Part shown: piece after piece, positions 8,537-16,406 of the stretch | Position numbering within the stretch: the stretch's first letter is position 1 | Layout of the letters: every line of letters starts with the position of its first letter | Assembly (NCBI GenBank): GCA_003538625.1 | Contig: DPRR01000029.1 | Location: 124,001 to 188,000, forward strand | Direction of reading: 5' to 3' | Length of the DNA stretch: 64,000 nucleotides | Origin: Ignavibacteriales bacterium | GTDB lineage: Bacteria > Bacteroidota > Ignavibacteria > Ignavibacteriales > Ignavibacteriaceae | Position numbers and translations under genes: made by a program | Notes under the pieces: model-generated | What the model was told of the DNA's origin: nothing | Databases searched by the model: none | The model's input: the letters and a program-made list of their open reading frames with translations, nothing else

Positions 8537-9898
8537 TTGAAATATAAAAATAACATACTTGAGCAAATTGGGAATACTCCCTTAATTAAGCTTAACAAAA
8601 TAAATAAAGGTTTAAAGCCCCAGATATTTGCTAAGCTTGAATCTGCAAATCCGGGCGGAAGTGTTAAAGACCGTATCGGCTATGCAATGATTGCTGATGC
8701 AGAGAAACGTGGTACTATAAAACCCGGCGGTACCATCATTGAAGCAACAAGTGGAAATACTGGAATTGGATTGGCTTTGACAGCAGCAGTTAAAGGTTAT
8801 AAATGTGTTTTTGTTGTTACCTCAAAAGTTAGTGATGAAAAAATAAACTACTTAAAAGCTTTAGGAGCTGAGGTTATTGTTGTTTCTAATTTAGCAGATC
8901 CGGATAGTCCTGAATATTATGTTAATGTTGCAAAAAGATTAGCTAAAGAAATTCCAAATTCATTTTTTGCTTATCAATATTCTAATCCGTCAAATCCAGA
9001 AATTCATTATCAAACAACCGGACCGGAAATTTGGGAACAGACTGATGGAAAGATAACTCATTTTATTTCCAGCATCGGTACAGGGGGAACTATAAGCGGA
9101 ACCGGCAGATTTTTAAAGGGAAAAAATCCAGATGTAAAAATCATCGCAGCGGATCCTCTTGGTTCGATATTCAAGCACTATAAAGAAACGGGTGAGTTAA
9201 TCAGCGGCGCTCCATATCTTGTTGAAGGTATTGGACAAGACTGCTTACCTGAGAATGTTCACTTCCAGTATATTGATAAGATTTACAATATCAGCGATAA
9301 GGAATCATTTTCTGCTGCAAGAAGATTAACTAAGGAAGAAGGAATTTTTTGTGGTGGAAGTACAGGAACGATTGTTCACGTTGCATTAGAAGTCGCAAAG
9401 AATTGTTCTGAAAATGATGTGATTGTTTTTATAGTTTGTGATACTGGTGAAAGATATTTAACAAAAGTTCACAACATAGAATGGCTGAAGCAGAATAGAA
9501 TGCTTGAACCAGAAGTTAGAACTTTACGTGATCTATCGGACATCAAAAAACAAAAGGGAGTCGAGGAAATTGTATTCGTGAAGGACACGGATTTTGTAAA
9601 AGATGTACTTCAATTGATAAGTAAAACAGGGTACTCACAAATTCCAGTTATGCAGGGAAGACAATCAATCGGTTGTATCAGAGAAAATCGTTTGCTTGCA
9701 AAGTTGGTTGATAATCCATTGCTTTATAACTCTCAGATAAAGGATGTTATGGAAGAATCACTTCCGATTCTAGATGCAAAAACAGAAATAGAAGAAGTAA
9801 AAAAATATTTAAAAACTAACTCAGCTATTCTTGTAAGTGATTTTAGTTTGATAACTGATATTATTACGAGATATGATTTGATTAATATTCGAGCTTAG
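8537..9898 (+). CDS. cystathionine beta-synthase (PLP) with C-terminal CBS pair
   Basis: This 453-residue enzyme is predicted to condense serine and homocysteine to cystathionine. The PLP lysine is Lys44 in GGSVKDRIG. ATSGNTGIGLA binds substrate and GGSTGTI the phosphate. Residues about 335-453 form two CBS domains, a regulatory module seen in full-length cystathionine beta-synthase. The annotated start is TTG. An ATG at 8524 opens an out-of-frame peptide that would join this frame if the A-run at 8530-8535 were one base shorter, so the true N-terminus is uncertain. A cysteine synthase role is possible, but the CBS domains and the cystathionine lyase gene downstream favour transsulfuration. 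Confidence 0.85.
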   Translation: MKYKNNILEQIGNTPLIKLNKINKGLKPQIFAKLESANPGGSVKDRIGYAMIADAEKRGTIKPGGTIIEATSGNTGIGLALTAAVKGYKCVFVVTSKVSDEKINYLKALGAEVIVVSNLADPDSPEYYVNVAKRLAKEIPNSFFAYQYSNPSNPEIHYQTTGPEIWEQTDGKITHFISSIGTGGTISGTGRFLKGKNPDVKIIAADPLGSIFKHYKETGELISGAPYLVEGIGQDCLPENVHFQYIDKIYNISDKESFSAARRLTKEEGIFCGGSTGTIVHVALEVAKNCSENDVIVFIVCDTGERYLTKVHNIEWLKQNRMLEPEVRTLRDLSDIKKQKGVEEIVFVKDTDFVKDVLQLISKTGYSQIPVMQGRQSIGCIRENRLLAKLVDNPLLYNSQIKDVMEESLPILDAKTEIEEVKKYLKTNSAILVSDFSLITDIITRYDLINIRA

Positions 9899-9913
9899 AA
9901 CAATGTGTAGAAG

Positions 9914-10450
9914 AGAATATCGAATAATGAACAAGGAATTTCGAATGATGAAGTTTTAGATTGATGATCGAATTTTTAACAAGGAATTATGAATTATTAA
10001 TAATGAATGAAAATAAAAGCAAAAAGTTTGATCTTGAAGATCGATTAATTGATTTTGCGGTATTGATGATTGATATTTCAGAAAATCTTAATAATACAAG
10101 AGCAGGAAATCATATTTCTGGCCAAATAATTCGTTCAGGTACTTCGCCAGCATTAAATTATGGTGAGGCACAAAGTGCAGAATCAAGAAATGATTTTATT
10201 CATAAGTTAAAAGTCCTTCTGAAAGAACTTAGAGAAACTTTAGTTGCTTTGAAGATAATTAAACGAGGTTCCCTTACCAAGAAGATTGACTTACTTGATA
10301 AAGGGACTATTGAGTGTAATGAGCTAATTTCAATTTTTGTAAAAAGCATTGAAACAGCAAGAAAGAATAATGAAAAATGAAAATAAAATATATTTAAGAT
10401 TTATTCTTTACTTCGATATTCATTATTCCTTGTTCGGTGTTCTATATTCT
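9914..10450. mobile_element. putative four-helix-bundle (IVP-like) insertion unit with inverted repeats
   Basis: The left end 9914-9952 and the reverse complement of 10412-10450 match at about 29 of 39 positions, with an exact core GAACAAGGAAT. A degenerate second copy of the left repeat lies at 9967-9998. The pair encloses one small gene (10003-10380). The unit sits between two transsulfuration genes that would otherwise be neighbours. It has no transposase, so any movement would depend on other functions. The boundaries are estimates from the repeats. Confidence 0.55.
10003..10380 (+). CDS. four helix bundle protein (23S rRNA intervening-sequence protein family)
   Basis: This 125-residue protein (from the ATG at 10003) matches the four-helix-bundle family related to proteins encoded in 23S rRNA intervening sequences. 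Diagnostic pieces are FDLEDRLIDFAVLMI, GNHISGQIIRSGTSPALNYG, EAQSAESRNDFIHKLKVLLK and ELRETLVALKII. The open frame extends upstream to 9961 through the repeat, but the ATG at 10003 fits the usual family start (short charged lead, then F-x-LE-RL). Its molecular role is unknown; relatives include the accessory protein Avd of diversity-generating retroelements. No reverse transcriptase or template repeat is seen here. Confidence 0.8.
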   Translation: MNENKSKKFDLEDRLIDFAVLMIDISENLNNTRAGNHISGQIIRSGTSPALNYGEAQSAESRNDFIHKLKVLLKELRETLVALKIIKRGSLTKKIDLLDKGTIECNELISIFVKSIETARKNNEK

Positions 10451-10488
10451 AAATGACTATTTAATAATTAAAAAAAGAAGAAAAACAG

Positions 10489-11622
10489 ATGGGCTTTTCA
10501 ACAGACGCAATACACGCAGGACAAATTCCTGATCCAACAACTGGAGCGGTAATAACTCCTATTTATCAAACATCAACATATGCCCAGCACGAGCTTGGCA
10601 AAAGTACAGGATTTGAATATGCTCGTACTCATAACTTTACAAGGCAGGCACTTGAAAAAAATATTGCCGTTCTTGAAAAAGGAAAGTATGGGATTGCTTT
10701 CGCTTCAGGCTTAGCTGCAACGCACGCACTTATGAACTTAGTAAAAGCGGGCGACCATATTGTTATATCGAATAATGTTTATGGCGGTACTTATAGATTG
10801 TACGAGTTGAATATGAAAAATTACGGATTAGATTTTTCCTGGGTTGATAGTACAGATTTAAAAAATGTTGAGAATGCAATTCGCCCAAACACAAAAATGA
10901 TTTATGTTGAGACGCCTACAAATCCAATGTTAAATCTTACCGATTTAAAAGCTGTTTCCGAACTGGCTAAAAAGAATAATCTTATTTCAGTTTGTGATAA
11001 CACTTTTATGAGTCCGTATTTTCAGAATCCATTAACGTTTGGAATTGATATTGTTCTTCACAGCACCACAAAATATTTAAATGGACATAGTGATATAATT
11101 GGTGGAATGTTAATCACAAGTGATGAAAAAATTCACGAGAGAATCCGTTACATACAAAATGCTGCCGGAGGAGTTCCATCACCATTTGATTGCTGGCTTG
11201 TACTTCGTTCTACAAAAACTCTTGCGGTTAGAATGAAACAACACGAAGAAAATGCAAATACTTTTGCAAAATTTTTAAGTGAATCTGGTTATGCAAAAAA
11301 AGTAATTTACCCCGGATTAAAAAATCATCCTCAGCATGAGCTTGCCAAAAAACAAATGCGCGGGTTTGGAGGAATGGTTTCCGCTGATTTCGGTTCGCTT
11401 GATGCAGCAAAAAAAGTTTTAAATAATGTTAAAATATTTACACTTGCAGAATCACTTGGTGGAGTAGAAAGTTTAATCTCTCATCCTGCATCTATGACTC
11501 ACGCATCAGTTCCGAAAGAGGAAAGAGATAAAATGGGATTAACAGAAAGTCTTGTGCGTTTTTCTGTCGGTATAGAAGATATCGAAGATCTGATCGCAGA
11601 TGTTACTCAAGCTTTGAAATAG
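10489..11622 (+). CDS. cystathionine gamma-lyase / gamma-synthase family enzyme (PLP)
   Basis: This 377-residue enzyme belongs to the Cys/Met metabolism PLP family. The PLP lysine is Lys195 in HSTTKYLNGHSD, with Asp170 in VCDNTF and the substrate-side YETPTNP-like motif (VETPTNPMLNL). HPASMTHASVP near the C-terminus is typical of the lyase/synthase group. With cystathionine beta-synthase just upstream, the likely step is cleavage of cystathionine to cysteine, so gamma-lyase is favoured; gamma-synthase or beta-lyase activity cannot be excluded. An A/G-rich stretch with AAAGAAG precedes the ATG. Confidence 0.88.
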   Translation: MGFSTDAIHAGQIPDPTTGAVITPIYQTSTYAQHELGKSTGFEYARTHNFTRQALEKNIAVLEKGKYGIAFASGLAATHALMNLVKAGDHIVISNNVYGGTYRLYELNMKNYGLDFSWVDSTDLKNVENAIRPNTKMIYVETPTNPMLNLTDLKAVSELAKKNNLISVCDNTFMSPYFQNPLTFGIDIVLHSTTKYLNGHSDIIGGMLITSDEKIHERIRYIQNAAGGVPSPFDCWLVLRSTKTLAVRMKQHEENANTFAKFLSESGYAKKVIYPGLKNHPQHELAKKQMRGFGGMVSADFGSLDAAKKVLNNVKIFTLAESLGGVESLISHPASMTHASVPKEERDKMGLTESLVRFSVGIEDIEDLIADVTQALK

Positions 11623-11646
11623 AGTTTTGATAGCAAGATTAACAAG

Positions 11647-12093
11647 CTAATTATTTATCAGTCTGCGATGGTAATTTATTTGACCAAGATGATAATTAAA
11701 ATGCGTTATCAAATGTAAAAGCATATAATCCGTTTTTACAATTTTACCATGCTTTTCCGATGGAAAATCTTTTTCAAAATCTTCTTTAGATAAATTTAGT
11801 AAGGAATTACTTATTACATCATTTGTTCTATCAATCTCCATATATAATTCTGTTCTTAAAATATTTTTTGCAGAAAATTCATTTTCCCTGTTTCTTACAT
11901 ATCCTGTATTGCCAAGTAAAGCGCCAATAAAATGATTCAGATTTCCAATCAAATGTAAGCATAAATTACCGGCAGAATTATTAATCTCGTTTTTGATTAT
12001 CCACAATGAAGTTTCGTCTTTATATAAACTTATTTCATCTTTCAGTTTATTAAGATCCCTAATTAAAATTTCAATAATTGATTCTTTAAGCAT
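11647..12093 (-). CDS. DinB-like four-helix protein (DUF1572 type)
   Basis: This is a 148-residue protein. The pattern NSAGNLCLHLIGNLNHFIG, then NRENEFSAK, then LLHLITHFNYHLGQINYHRR fits DUF1572 of the DinB superfamily. The spaced histidines (LHLIGNLNH, HFNYHLGQ) are candidate metal ligands. The open frame starts 12 bases upstream at a TTG, but a clear ribosome binding site (GGAAGG) lies 4 bases before the ATG at 12093, which decides the start. Function is unknown; relatives are proposed metal-dependent thiol transferases or stress proteins. Confidence 0.75.
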   Translation of the reverse strand: MLKESIIEILIRDLNKLKDEISLYKDETSLWIIKNEINNSAGNLCLHLIGNLNHFIGALLGNTGYVRNRENEFSAKNILRTELYMEIDRTNDVISNSLLNLSKEDFEKDFPSEKHGKIVKTDYMLLHLITHFNYHLGQINYHRRLINN

Positions 12094-12130
12094 ATAACCT
12101 TCCAATTAGTTCAAAGTTCAGTTAATTAAT

Positions 12131-12526
12131 TTAGTACGGTAATGTCTCGTGCTCAGCACCTTCTTCAACTTGTAAAATTTCTGTAACAATATAATTACTG
12201 TTACCGCGCCAGGGAATTGCATTTAAATATTCTTTGTAGCGAAGCTCAACAAACTTGCCGCTGTGCCTTTCTAAAATTCTGGCAAGATTTTCGTTTTCAA
12301 CACTGAATTCAAATTCATTACTTTGCATTGCATTGGGTAATGGTGTCTTAAACCCTTCTTGAATAATTCTTCCTTCCCAGGTTTTAAAAATATATCCTTT
12401 CTTTACGACAAAATTTAAGTTGCCGGCTTTTACACCCTCACCAAAAACGAAATAGTATCTCCACCAAAAAACTAAAGCAAGAATTACAATTAATACAGGT
12501 ATACTTATCTTTAAAAACTTCTTCAT
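12131..12526 (-). CDS. small membrane-anchored protein, unknown function
   Basis: This 131-residue protein has one N-terminal membrane segment (residues 5-27, ISIPVLIVILALVFWW) and a soluble domain with GYIFKTWEGRIIQEGF, FSVENENLARILERHSGKFVELRYKEY and PWRGNSNYIVTEI. The pattern matches a widespread small Bacteroidetes-type family that databases sometimes label 6-phosphogluconate dehydrogenase. That label has no support here, as there is no nucleotide-binding fold and the protein is too small. It is probably anchored in the inner membrane with its domain outside. Confidence 0.7.
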   Translation of the reverse strand: MKKFLKISIPVLIVILALVFWWRYYFVFGEGVKAGNLNFVVKKGYIFKTWEGRIIQEGFKTPLPNAMQSNEFEFSVENENLARILERHSGKFVELRYKEYLNAIPWRGNSNYIVTEILQVEEGAEHETLPY

Positions 12527-12668
12527 TTGAAAATCTCTGATTTGTTATATCAAATATTAAAACAAAAGGAAACTATTTCAAATCAATATCTAAATAAGTT
12601 TAGATACCTGGAGTTTTAATCAAATCATTTTGCTAACTTTATTACAACATTAACAAGAATTTTGAACG

Positions 12669-13508
12669 ATGAAAAAGTTAATCTTAATATTTATTTTACT
12701 GATTAGTGCCTGTTTAATAACAAAAGCGCAGGATTCTACCGATTCTGATTCCACAGATATGGAAATATTTTTGATTGATGCTTATGTAAAACCGGAACCA
12801 CCTTACATATTTATACTAAGTTTTTACACGAGTAAAGTTTGTTTAAGCAGCGTTATTATTGATGGAAAATATGAATATGTTGTTTCAAATGGTTTAAGTG
12901 AAGCTCATTCAGCTAAGATTGATATTACATCACTGAAATTTTTAGAAAAAAATGTAAACTTTGTAATTGAAACTACAGACTCTCTTGGTAACAAAACTAC
13001 TTCTGAGGAATTTGAATTTGATCTTCCATTTGAACCGGTTATTAAGGAAGGCTCCTCCTTATGGACTTTATGTTTATTCGCCGGTTCAGTGTTTCTCCTT
13101 CCAATGCCGGGTTATGTTAATGCCAATAGCAATCACTATTATAGTTTAAGTAAGGAAATACCAATTATTTCTGTTCGATCAAGAAGCGGAAACTATCCTT
13201 CAAGTTACTTTTCAATTGAATATACTCACATATTTGAAGCGGATAATAAAAATTATGCACGGCTCGGATACAAAAGAATTTTTCCAATCAATTTAATAGA
13301 ATACATTTCTCCCGGCGTTACTGCTTATACAAACTTTTATGGTCAAAATGGAATTGCTCCTGAAATATCGATTGGCTGGTTTAATTTATTTGATACTTTT
13401 ACAGTTTACACAAGATATCGTTATAACATTAAACCCGGTGATTCAAATTCAAACTTCCACGAGATAAATTTAGGTCTTTACACTCGCTTACTCTCTCTTT
13501 ATCTATAG
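12669..13508 (+). CDS. exported hypothetical protein, probable outer-membrane barrel domain
   Basis: This 279-residue protein has a signal peptide (residues 1-20, ending ITKAQD). The first half (about 30-130) looks like a small beta-sandwich domain. The second half has alternating strands (FSIEYTHIFEADNKNYARLG, TVYTRYRYNI, INLGLYTRLLSLYL) like a short beta-barrel. No family is recognised. It sits 73 bp upstream of the TonB receptor gene and may be co-expressed with it. Confidence 0.6.
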   Translation: MKKLILIFILLISACLITKAQDSTDSDSTDMEIFLIDAYVKPEPPYIFILSFYTSKVCLSSVIIDGKYEYVVSNGLSEAHSAKIDITSLKFLEKNVNFVIETTDSLGNKTTSEEFEFDLPFEPVIKEGSSLWTLCLFAGSVFLLPMPGYVNANSNHYYSLSKEIPIISVRSRSGNYPSSYFSIEYTHIFEADNKNYARLGYKRIFPINLIEYISPGVTAYTNFYGQNGIAPEISIGWFNLFDTFTVYTRYRYNIKPGDSNSNFHEINLGLYTRLLSLYL

Positions 13509-13581
13509 TATAATGATTCCAATCAAATGGAATTATTTTAAAGATTCTTATGTTTAGATAAGAAATCTTAAAACTATTACT

Positions 13582-16113
13582 ATGAAACTCTTAACACTAT
13601 TATTATTTATATCAATTAATTTCACATTATCAGCACAATCAGGAAATCTTTCCGGCAGAGTTAGTGATGAAAATGGTCCGTTGCCAGCCGTAAATGTTTT
13701 TATCATTAATACAAATCTTGGTGCAGCCGCAAATGAATCCGGTAATTATAAGATTACTGGAATTCCTGCAGGCAAGCAAGAAGTAAGATTTAGTAATGTT
13801 GGGTACGAATCAAAGATTGTTGATGTAATTATTTATCCAAACAAAACCACTGAATTAAATATTACACTTACTGAAGCAGTTATTGAAATTCAATCTGTTG
13901 AAGTAACAGGAATGAAAGTGCAGCAGCAAAATGATACACGTACAAGTTTAATTGATTTAAATCCCAAAAATGCCAAAATATTACCAGGCGCTGTTGAAGA
14001 TGTTTTACGAACGCTTCAATCACTGCCGGGAATATTAGCCCCGAATGATTTTTCATCACAACTAATTGTTAGAGGCAGTGGTCCGGATCAAAATCTTATT
14101 ATTATGGATGACGTTGAAATTTTTAATCCTTACAGACTTTATGGCGTTGTAAGTATGTTCAATCCGGATGCAGTCTCTGATGTTAATTTAATGTCCGGTG
14201 GTTTTCCTGTAAAGTATGGCGATAGACTTTCTGCAGTTTTAGATGTAACAAATCGTGAAGGAAATAACTCAAAATATTTTAGTGGAAATATTAATACTTC
14301 AATAGTTGATGCAAATATAGTTCTTGAAGGAAAAAATCCTTTTAATATCAAAGGCAGCTGGCTGATTAATTCAAGAAGAACTTATTATGATCTTATAATT
14401 GAACCATTTGTAAAAAGTGCCGGATTGGTTGATGACAATACTTCATTCCCAAACTTTTATGATTTTCAAACCAAACTTGTCTTCGGTCCATTTAATGGAC
14501 ATAAATTTTTATTAAATGGTATCATTTCCCGTGATGGTGTTGATGTTGTCAGCGGAAAAGCGCGCAACACACCAGATAGCGTTGGAGTATATAATATTAC
14601 AAGAAATGATATTGTTTCTGCGGCATGGCATTATGCTCCATCCAAAAATTATTTAAACAAAGTAATTGTTTCGTGGTACAAGAATAATGGAACAACCGAT
14701 TTTAATTCTCAAATACTTGATCCTTCTTTAAATAGAAAAGATTTTGAAGAAACAATTCCGGATACTTTAAAACCATATCTTTTAGGTTTTAAATTCAATG
14801 GAGATTTCGATTATCGCAAAGTAACAATAGATGATAAGTTTACTTATTTATGGAATGAAAATATATTTGAAGCAGGTGCCGGAGTTGATTTTATGGAAAC
14901 GACAATGAATTTTAAATTCGATCTTGATCCGGCACTTGAAGCAATTTTTGCGGCAAATCCCCAGTTCCGTGCTTCACTAAGTGATCTGAAGGATGTTAAA
15001 ATTTATAATCGATACAGAGCTTATGCACAGAATAATTTTAAAGTAACAAAAAATCTTTTCATCAATCCCGGACTTAGATTTGATTTTTATGATTTGCTTG
15101 ACAAAGCTTATATCTCACCAAGAATTTCAGTTTCTTATGCGCTGGATGAAATCACCACTTTACGTGGAGTTTGGGGAATATACTATCAATCACCAGGATA
15201 TGAAAAATTGCGCGATCAAAATGTACTTTTTGATCTGGCAGATGTTTATACAAAACCGCTCGATGCAGAAAAAGCAATACACTATGTTATTGGTATTGAA
15301 CGCTGGCTCACAAATGAATGGAGCTTACGATTTGAATCTTATTATAAAGATTTTACAGATTTAATCGTGCAAAAAAAAGTTGAGGGAAGTGCATTTGTAA
15401 CTGAACTGATTCCGGGTGCTGATCCGCATAAACCGGGCAGCTGGACTAATCCAGTTGCAATTCGCGGAGATTCATTAACTCAAATTCCTGTTAACAATTC
15501 TTTTGGAGAGGCTTATGGATTTGAATTTTTCTTATCTAAAAGAAATATTATGAATAATAGCAAATTAAGCGGATGGGTTTCTTATGCTTTGGCTTATGCA
15601 AATAGATTTGAAGATGGATTTAAATTGCCATTTAGATTTGATCAAAGACATACTGTTAATATTGTTATGAATTATAATTTTAATAATTGGTTTAATGTAG
15701 GTTTGCGCTGGCAATACGGTTCAGGTTTTCCATTCAGTGAACCTTCCGGAGTAAAACCAAGAATTATTCTGGCAGATCAGAATGGAGATGGTATAGCAGA
15801 AACTCCGGTTATAGCAACGCGAAAAAATTTTAACGATCCAAATTCAGAAGGGCAGGTTGTTTATGATGTCGATTTTGGAGATAATAAATTCAACTCACAA
15901 AAGCCTGCCTATCACCGACTTGATGTACGATTTAATTTCATAACAAATTTCTGGAACCTTGACTGGGTTTTCTATCTGGATGTTGTTAATGTTTATAACA
16001 GAAAAAATGTTGTTAACTATGATTACTATGTTACAGAAGATCTAAAGCTAGGCAGAGATCAAAATAATATGTTTCCAATCCTGCCAACGTTTGGTGTAAG
16101 TGTTAAATTTTAA
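13582..16113 (+). CDS. TonB-dependent outer-membrane receptor with carboxypeptidase-regulatory-like N-domain
   Basis: This is an 843-residue protein. The signal peptide (1-18) is followed by a carboxypeptidase-regulatory-like beta-sandwich (about 22-105, SGRVSDENGPLPAVNVFI). The plug (about 135-235) contains EDVLRTLQSLPGI, LIVRGSGPDQNLIIMDDVEI and the end signal YGDRLSAVLDVTNREG. A large barrel ends in the terminal phenylalanine of VSVKF. Such receptors import bulky nutrients with energy from TonB. The substrate is unknown and no SusD partner is next to it. The last 40 bp of the gene recur at 17862-17902. Confidence 0.9.
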   Translation: MKLLTLLLFISINFTLSAQSGNLSGRVSDENGPLPAVNVFIINTNLGAAANESGNYKITGIPAGKQEVRFSNVGYESKIVDVIIYPNKTTELNITLTEAVIEIQSVEVTGMKVQQQNDTRTSLIDLNPKNAKILPGAVEDVLRTLQSLPGILAPNDFSSQLIVRGSGPDQNLIIMDDVEIFNPYRLYGVVSMFNPDAVSDVNLMSGGFPVKYGDRLSAVLDVTNREGNNSKYFSGNINTSIVDANIVLEGKNPFNIKGSWLINSRRTYYDLIIEPFVKSAGLVDDNTSFPNFYDFQTKLVFGPFNGHKFLLNGIISRDGVDVVSGKARNTPDSVGVYNITRNDIVSAAWHYAPSKNYLNKVIVSWYKNNGTTDFNSQILDPSLNRKDFEETIPDTLKPYLLGFKFNGDFDYRKVTIDDKFTYLWNENIFEAGAGVDFMETTMNFKFDLDPALEAIFAANPQFRASLSDLKDVKIYNRYRAYAQNNFKVTKNLFINPGLRFDFYDLLDKAYISPRISVSYALDEITTLRGVWGIYYQSPGYEKLRDQNVLFDLADVYTKPLDAEKAIHYVIGIERWLTNEWSLRFESYYKDFTDLIVQKKVEGSAFVTELIPGADPHKPGSWTNPVAIRGDSLTQIPVNNSFGEAYGFEFFLSKRNIMNNSKLSGWVSYALAYANRFEDGFKLPFRFDQRHTVNIVMNYNFNNWFNVGLRWQYGSGFPFSEPSGVKPRIILADQNGDGIAETPVIATRKNFNDPNSEGQVVYDVDFGDNKFNSQKPAYHRLDVRFNFITNFWNLDWVFYLDVVNVYNRKNVVNYDYYVTEDLKLGRDQNNMFPILPTFGVSVKF

Positions 16114-16189
16114 CTTTAACTGAAAATAATGTATATGGTTTAAGAATAAAAATGTGTTTTGTAGGGAACGAACTCCCGTTCGTTCAGTG
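16073..16189 (+). repeat. duplicated segments A and B (first copy)
   Basis: Segment A (16073-16112) is the end of the TonB receptor gene. Segment B (16131-16189) is the following intergenic piece with the palindrome GAACGAACTCCCGTTCGTTC. Near-identical copies lie at 17862-17902 (A') and 17802-17861 (B') in the same orientation but in swapped order. Confidence 0.8.
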
Positions 16190-16406
16190 CGCTTTGCTTT
16201 ATATGCGGATAGGACAGAAGTACGAATAGGATGAATGATTTTGAAAGACGCTATATAGCATTTTGCAAAAATAAAAAGACTTATTAAAATGAAGCTAAAC
16301 ACATAGCTTAGTTGTTTAATTTAGCGGGTAGTGATGTAGCAGCATCACTACTCGGTTTTATTATTAGGTGGCGCTCTTCTCATATTAAACTCCTTTCTTT
16401 GTTTAA
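16114..16406. other. gap of about 290 bp between convergent genes
   Basis: It holds repeat segment B (16131-16189), an AT-rich stretch and a strong hairpin at 16325-16361. No gene is credible; the minus-strand frame at 16048-16302 overlaps the receptor gene end and the repeat. Confidence 0.65.
16325..16361 (+). terminator. terminator after the TonB receptor gene
   Basis: The stem runs 16325-16336 with 16343-16354 (about 12 pairs, one G-T wobble, TAGTGATG paired with CATCACTA) and is followed by GTTTTATTATT. It lies between convergent genes and may serve the plus strand. Confidence 0.65.

Noticed and set aside
8314..8547. 77-codon open frame overlapping the end of fmt
   Set aside because: It is mostly in another frame of fmt and then in a gap; the fmt frame is clearly the real one.
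10003..10380. Diversity-generating retroelement, because the protein resembles Avd
   Set aside because: No reverse transcriptase, template/variable repeat pair or target gene is visible nearby.
12131..12526. 6-phosphogluconate dehydrogenase
   Set aside because: The protein is too small, has a membrane anchor and lacks a nucleotide-binding fold; the name would be a database carry-over.
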